Assembly (NCBI RefSeq): GCF_020524905.1
Contig: NZ_JAIVKI010000026.1
Span: 1 to 34,739 of the forward strand
Direction of reading: 5' to 3'
DNA length: 34,739 bases
Source: Microbulbifer variabilis
Lineage (GTDB): Bacteria; Pseudomonadota; Gammaproteobacteria; Pseudomonadales; Cellvibrionaceae
A program made the translations under genes and the position numbers. Position 1 is the stretch's first letter. Every line of letters begins with the position of its first letter. The notes under the pieces are model-generated. The model was not told where the DNA came from and made no database searches. It was given only the letters and a program-made list of their open reading frames with translations. Below, piece by piece: positions 33,269 through 34,739 of this stretch.

Positions 33269-33861
33269 TGAATAAAGCGAGCAGCGAAGAACAGTGGTCT
33301 GAACTGGAAACTTTGTGGAAGCAGCAACGGGTTAGCACAAAAGTGCCTGCTGCCATATTGAAGTGGGTACGTCGTCAGGAGCGGCGTATGTGGATGGTAG
33401 TAACTTTTGAATGGCTCTTTGCAATTTTCGTAGCAGTTTATGCTTTCAATGTCTTTTTAGTGGAAGGCTTCCCGGACAGTAGCTTACGCATCATTCTTAT
33501 ACTTTCAATGCTTGCAATCGCAATGATTTTTTCTCTTTTAAATCGTCGCGGCTTGTGGGCTCCACTAGAGGAATCTACGAGCGCCTATGTGAATTTGGCC
33601 CTTTTAAGGTTAAGGCGTAAGCGCCGTGAAGTGCATTTCAGCTGGATTTTCGTATTTTTCCAATTATTAATCATAGGAATATGGGAGTTTCTGAGTGCTT
33701 ATACAGGGATTGTAGATAGCTTGCTCCGCAACCCAAAAACGGCACTAATTGGCTTTTCTGTAGGCATGATGGTATTGGCTATCTATAGCTATTATATCTA
33801 CTGGCGTACAGGGCGCGAAAAAGCCAGCTTAGAAGATCTACAAAAAAAATATCTAAATTAG
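33268..33861 (+). CDS. Four-helix membrane protein, candidate anti-sigma factor
   Basis: The 197-residue protein starts in a 1-base overlap with the sigma gene stop (TAATG). Residues 1-38 form a cytosolic, charged helix (SEEQWSELETLWKQQRV), followed by four predicted membrane segments at about 42-63, 72-92, 123-144 and 156-178, and a short charged tail. There is no zinc-binding HxxxCxxC motif of ZAS anti-sigmas. Coupling to the ECF gene makes an anti-sigma role the natural inference, with the N-terminal helix as the sigma-binding part. The sequence itself belongs to no family I recognise. Confidence 0.75.
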   Translation: MNKASSEEQWSELETLWKQQRVSTKVPAAILKWVRRQERRMWMVVTFEWLFAIFVAVYAFNVFLVEGFPDSSLRIILILSMLAIAMIFSLLNRRGLWAPLEESTSAYVNLALLRLRRKRREVHFSWIFVFFQLLIIGIWEFLSAYTGIVDSLLRNPKTALIGFSVGMMVLAIYSYYIYWRTGREKASLEDLQKKYLN

Positions 33862-33922
33862 CTGTAAAAAAATGGACGAGAGCGAGACTGTAAAAGGGAC
33901 CGTTTAAAATTGGGGTAAGGAT

Positions 33923-34240
33923 ATGTTTACAGATCTCGATCAAATGATTAGTCGTTTTTCAGAATTACTTAGCGAAATTAGTCTGTTAAAGGGTATTTTA
34001 TTTATTGTTTTCTTTTTGGCTATTTGGTTTCTTCCGGCCATAGCCGCATTTTTTCTAAACAGAAAAAACTTCCGTAAAATCCTTGCAGCAAATGTACCTG
34101 CAGGGCTTTCCTGGATTGCCTGGGTTGCTCTTTTGGCCTGGGCTGTCACCGGCAAGATGCGGGGTAAGGGTCTGGAGAAGAAAGAAGGTATAAAAGATGA
34201 TTCTGCGCAGGTCGAGATGCCTACCGTTAAAGCAGATTGA
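33923..34240 (+). CDS. Small membrane protein of the superinfection-immunity (Imm-like) type
   Basis: The 105-residue protein has AAGGA 5 nt before the ATG and two membrane segments, about 23-45 (GILFIVFFLAIWFLPAIAAFF) and 57-75 (NVPAGLSWIAWVALLAWAV). The order FLPAIxAFxxN...N.......WxxWVALLAWA matches the short family that includes phage T4 Imm (superinfection immunity domain), found widely in bacterial chromosomes with unknown role. The C-terminal 30 residues are charged and cytosolic. It follows the membrane protein gene by 61 nt on the same strand, so it may belong to the sigma factor's unit. Confidence 0.7.
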   Translation: MFTDLDQMISRFSELLSEISLLKGILFIVFFLAIWFLPAIAAFFLNRKNFRKILAANVPAGLSWIAWVALLAWAVTGKMRGKGLEKKEGIKDDSAQVEMPTVKAD

Positions 34241-34410
34241 GAAAGCTTTGGTCTGTATACCAATTTCCAACTTCATTTGGAGGCAGTTAAATAGAAGCGG
34301 TTAAAAGCTTGAGAGCTTATTGTTGTTCAGGCTCTTCCCGCTTCCACTATAGAGTAAGAGTTCTCGGCATGGTTAAAATTTCAGCAAAAGCCTTTTTGAA
34401 AATTTATTAC
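34241..34410. other. Spacer between the Imm-like gene and the rRNA promoters
   Basis: No gene is supported; a 60-codon frame at 34309-34491 runs through the rRNA promoter P1 and has no family resemblance. GAAGCGG (34294-34300) and CCGCTTC (34338-34344) form a 7-bp stem with a long loop, which might weakly end the upstream unit. Confidence 0.4.
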
Positions 34411-34419
34411 AAGAAGAGC

Positions 34420-34448
34420 TTGCGGTGTCCCCGTGAAGTCCGTATAGT
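34420..34448 (+). promoter_or_regulatory. rRNA operon promoter P1
   Basis: TTGCGG (34420-34425) and TATAGT (34443-34448) are 17 bp apart and followed by a C-rich discriminator (TCGCCTCC). An A/T-rich block upstream (about 34393-34412) could be an UP element. Confidence 0.6.
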
Positions 34449-34529
34449 TCGCCTCCTCGCTGCTCAAGCAGCAGCGGGAAAGCAGCTCTAACTCATTGAT
34501 TTTATTAAAAAATTGATTTGAAAAAGAGC

Positions 34530-34557
34530 TTGCCAAGCACGGAGAGGTCGCTATAAT
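34530..34557 (+). promoter_or_regulatory. rRNA operon promoter P2
   Basis: TTGCCA (34530-34535) and a perfect TATAAT (34552-34557) are 16 bp apart, followed by GCGCGCC, a GC-rich discriminator of stringently controlled promoters. A strong A/T-rich UP-like block (34498-34525) precedes it. The ten bases AAGAGCTTGC around the -35 also occur at P1. Confidence 0.75.
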
Positions 34558-34652
34558 GCGCGCCACTTCAAGCGGGGGCGGAAACGACCTTGCCGGGATT
34601 CGAAAAGGGCTTTGAGCCATTCGGATCACCGAAAAAAGCTGCAAAAAATCAC

Positions 34653-34680
34653 TTGATTCAGCAGCCTGGATGTGTAGAAT
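34653..34680 (+). promoter_or_regulatory. rRNA operon promoter P3
   Basis: TTGATT (34653-34658) and TAGAAT (34675-34680) are 16 bp apart, again followed by a GC-rich discriminator (ACGCGTCCCG) and preceded by an A-rich block (34632-34649). Confidence 0.65.
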
Positions 34681-34708
34681 ACGCGTCCCGCAGTTAGGGC
34701 CGAGCGCT

Positions 34709-34739
34709 CAACTGAGTTGTTTAAAAATTCGATCAAGCA
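34709..34739 (+). promoter_or_regulatory. Start of the rRNA leader with boxA-like antitermination site
   Basis: TTGTTTAAAAATTC (about 34717-34730) resembles the boxA/leader sequence (TGCTCTTTAAxAATT) that lies shortly before 16S rRNA in gammaproteobacteria. With three promoters upstream, it indicates that an rrn operon begins just past the window. No rRNA gene sequence itself is present. Confidence 0.6.

Noticed and set aside
34309..34644. Short frames on both strands in the rRNA promoter region
   Set aside because: They run through promoter elements and have no family resemblance. The region is better explained as an rrn leader.
1..34739. CRISPR array or restriction/toxin-antitoxin system
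   Set aside because: No regularly spaced repeats and no recognisable Cas, restriction or toxin-antitoxin genes were seen on either strand.

Overview
The window is a chromosomal stretch of a gammaproteobacterium. The evidence is the monofunctional hisB-hisH-hisA-hisF block, the gpmI-envC-ctp cluster, the rhodanese-grxC-secB string, yggX-mutY, an ohr gene and a class-I type tRNA-Phe. A marine Cellvibrionales member such as Microbulbifer is my best guess. It rests on general resemblance only, since no search was run.

Layout. 1-2190 is an AT-rich accessory patch lying directly 3' of tRNA-Phe. It holds the tail and hairpins of a probable IS200/IS605 element cutting into a lipoprotein gene, a stub of an IS256-type transposase, two diverged copies of a ~120 bp repeat, and between them a secreted protein with an allene-oxide-cyclase/dirigent-like signature. 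2230-3807 (minus) is tRNA-Phe, yggX and mutY. 3887-4702 holds a decayed copy of an asmA 3' end and an unrecognised gene with a possible Cys/His catalytic pattern. 5072-9905 (minus) holds asmA, a histidine-rich ZnuD-like TonB-dependent receptor and a small Cys/His-rich exported protein. 10031-12813 (plus) is hisBHAF.

12905-17154 (minus) is gpmI-envC-ctp, linking a glycolytic mutase to cell-division murein-hydrolase control and a C-terminal processing protease. 17364-20792 (plus) holds a YibN-like rhodanese, grxC, secB, a thioesterase/SDR pair and an Smr-domain protein. 20961-21996 (minus) has two tandem META-domain lipoproteins, and 22177-23613 (plus) a pyruvate kinase. 23800-25318 (minus) carries three lipoproteins, one a 58-residue GTG-start gene and two rich in tyrosine.

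25602-32104 is a complete histidine-utilisation locus. The hutC-hutU-hutH arm (minus) and the hutI-hutG arm (plus) diverge from a short region with a perfect palindrome that is a good HutC operator candidate. HutH, HutU, HutI and HutG together take histidine to glutamate plus formamide. 32153-34240 holds ohr, then an ECF sigma factor translationally coupled to a four-helix membrane protein and followed by a small membrane protein of the superinfection-immunity type. The window closes in an rRNA operon leader with three tandem promoters and a boxA-like element; the 16S gene lies beyond the end.
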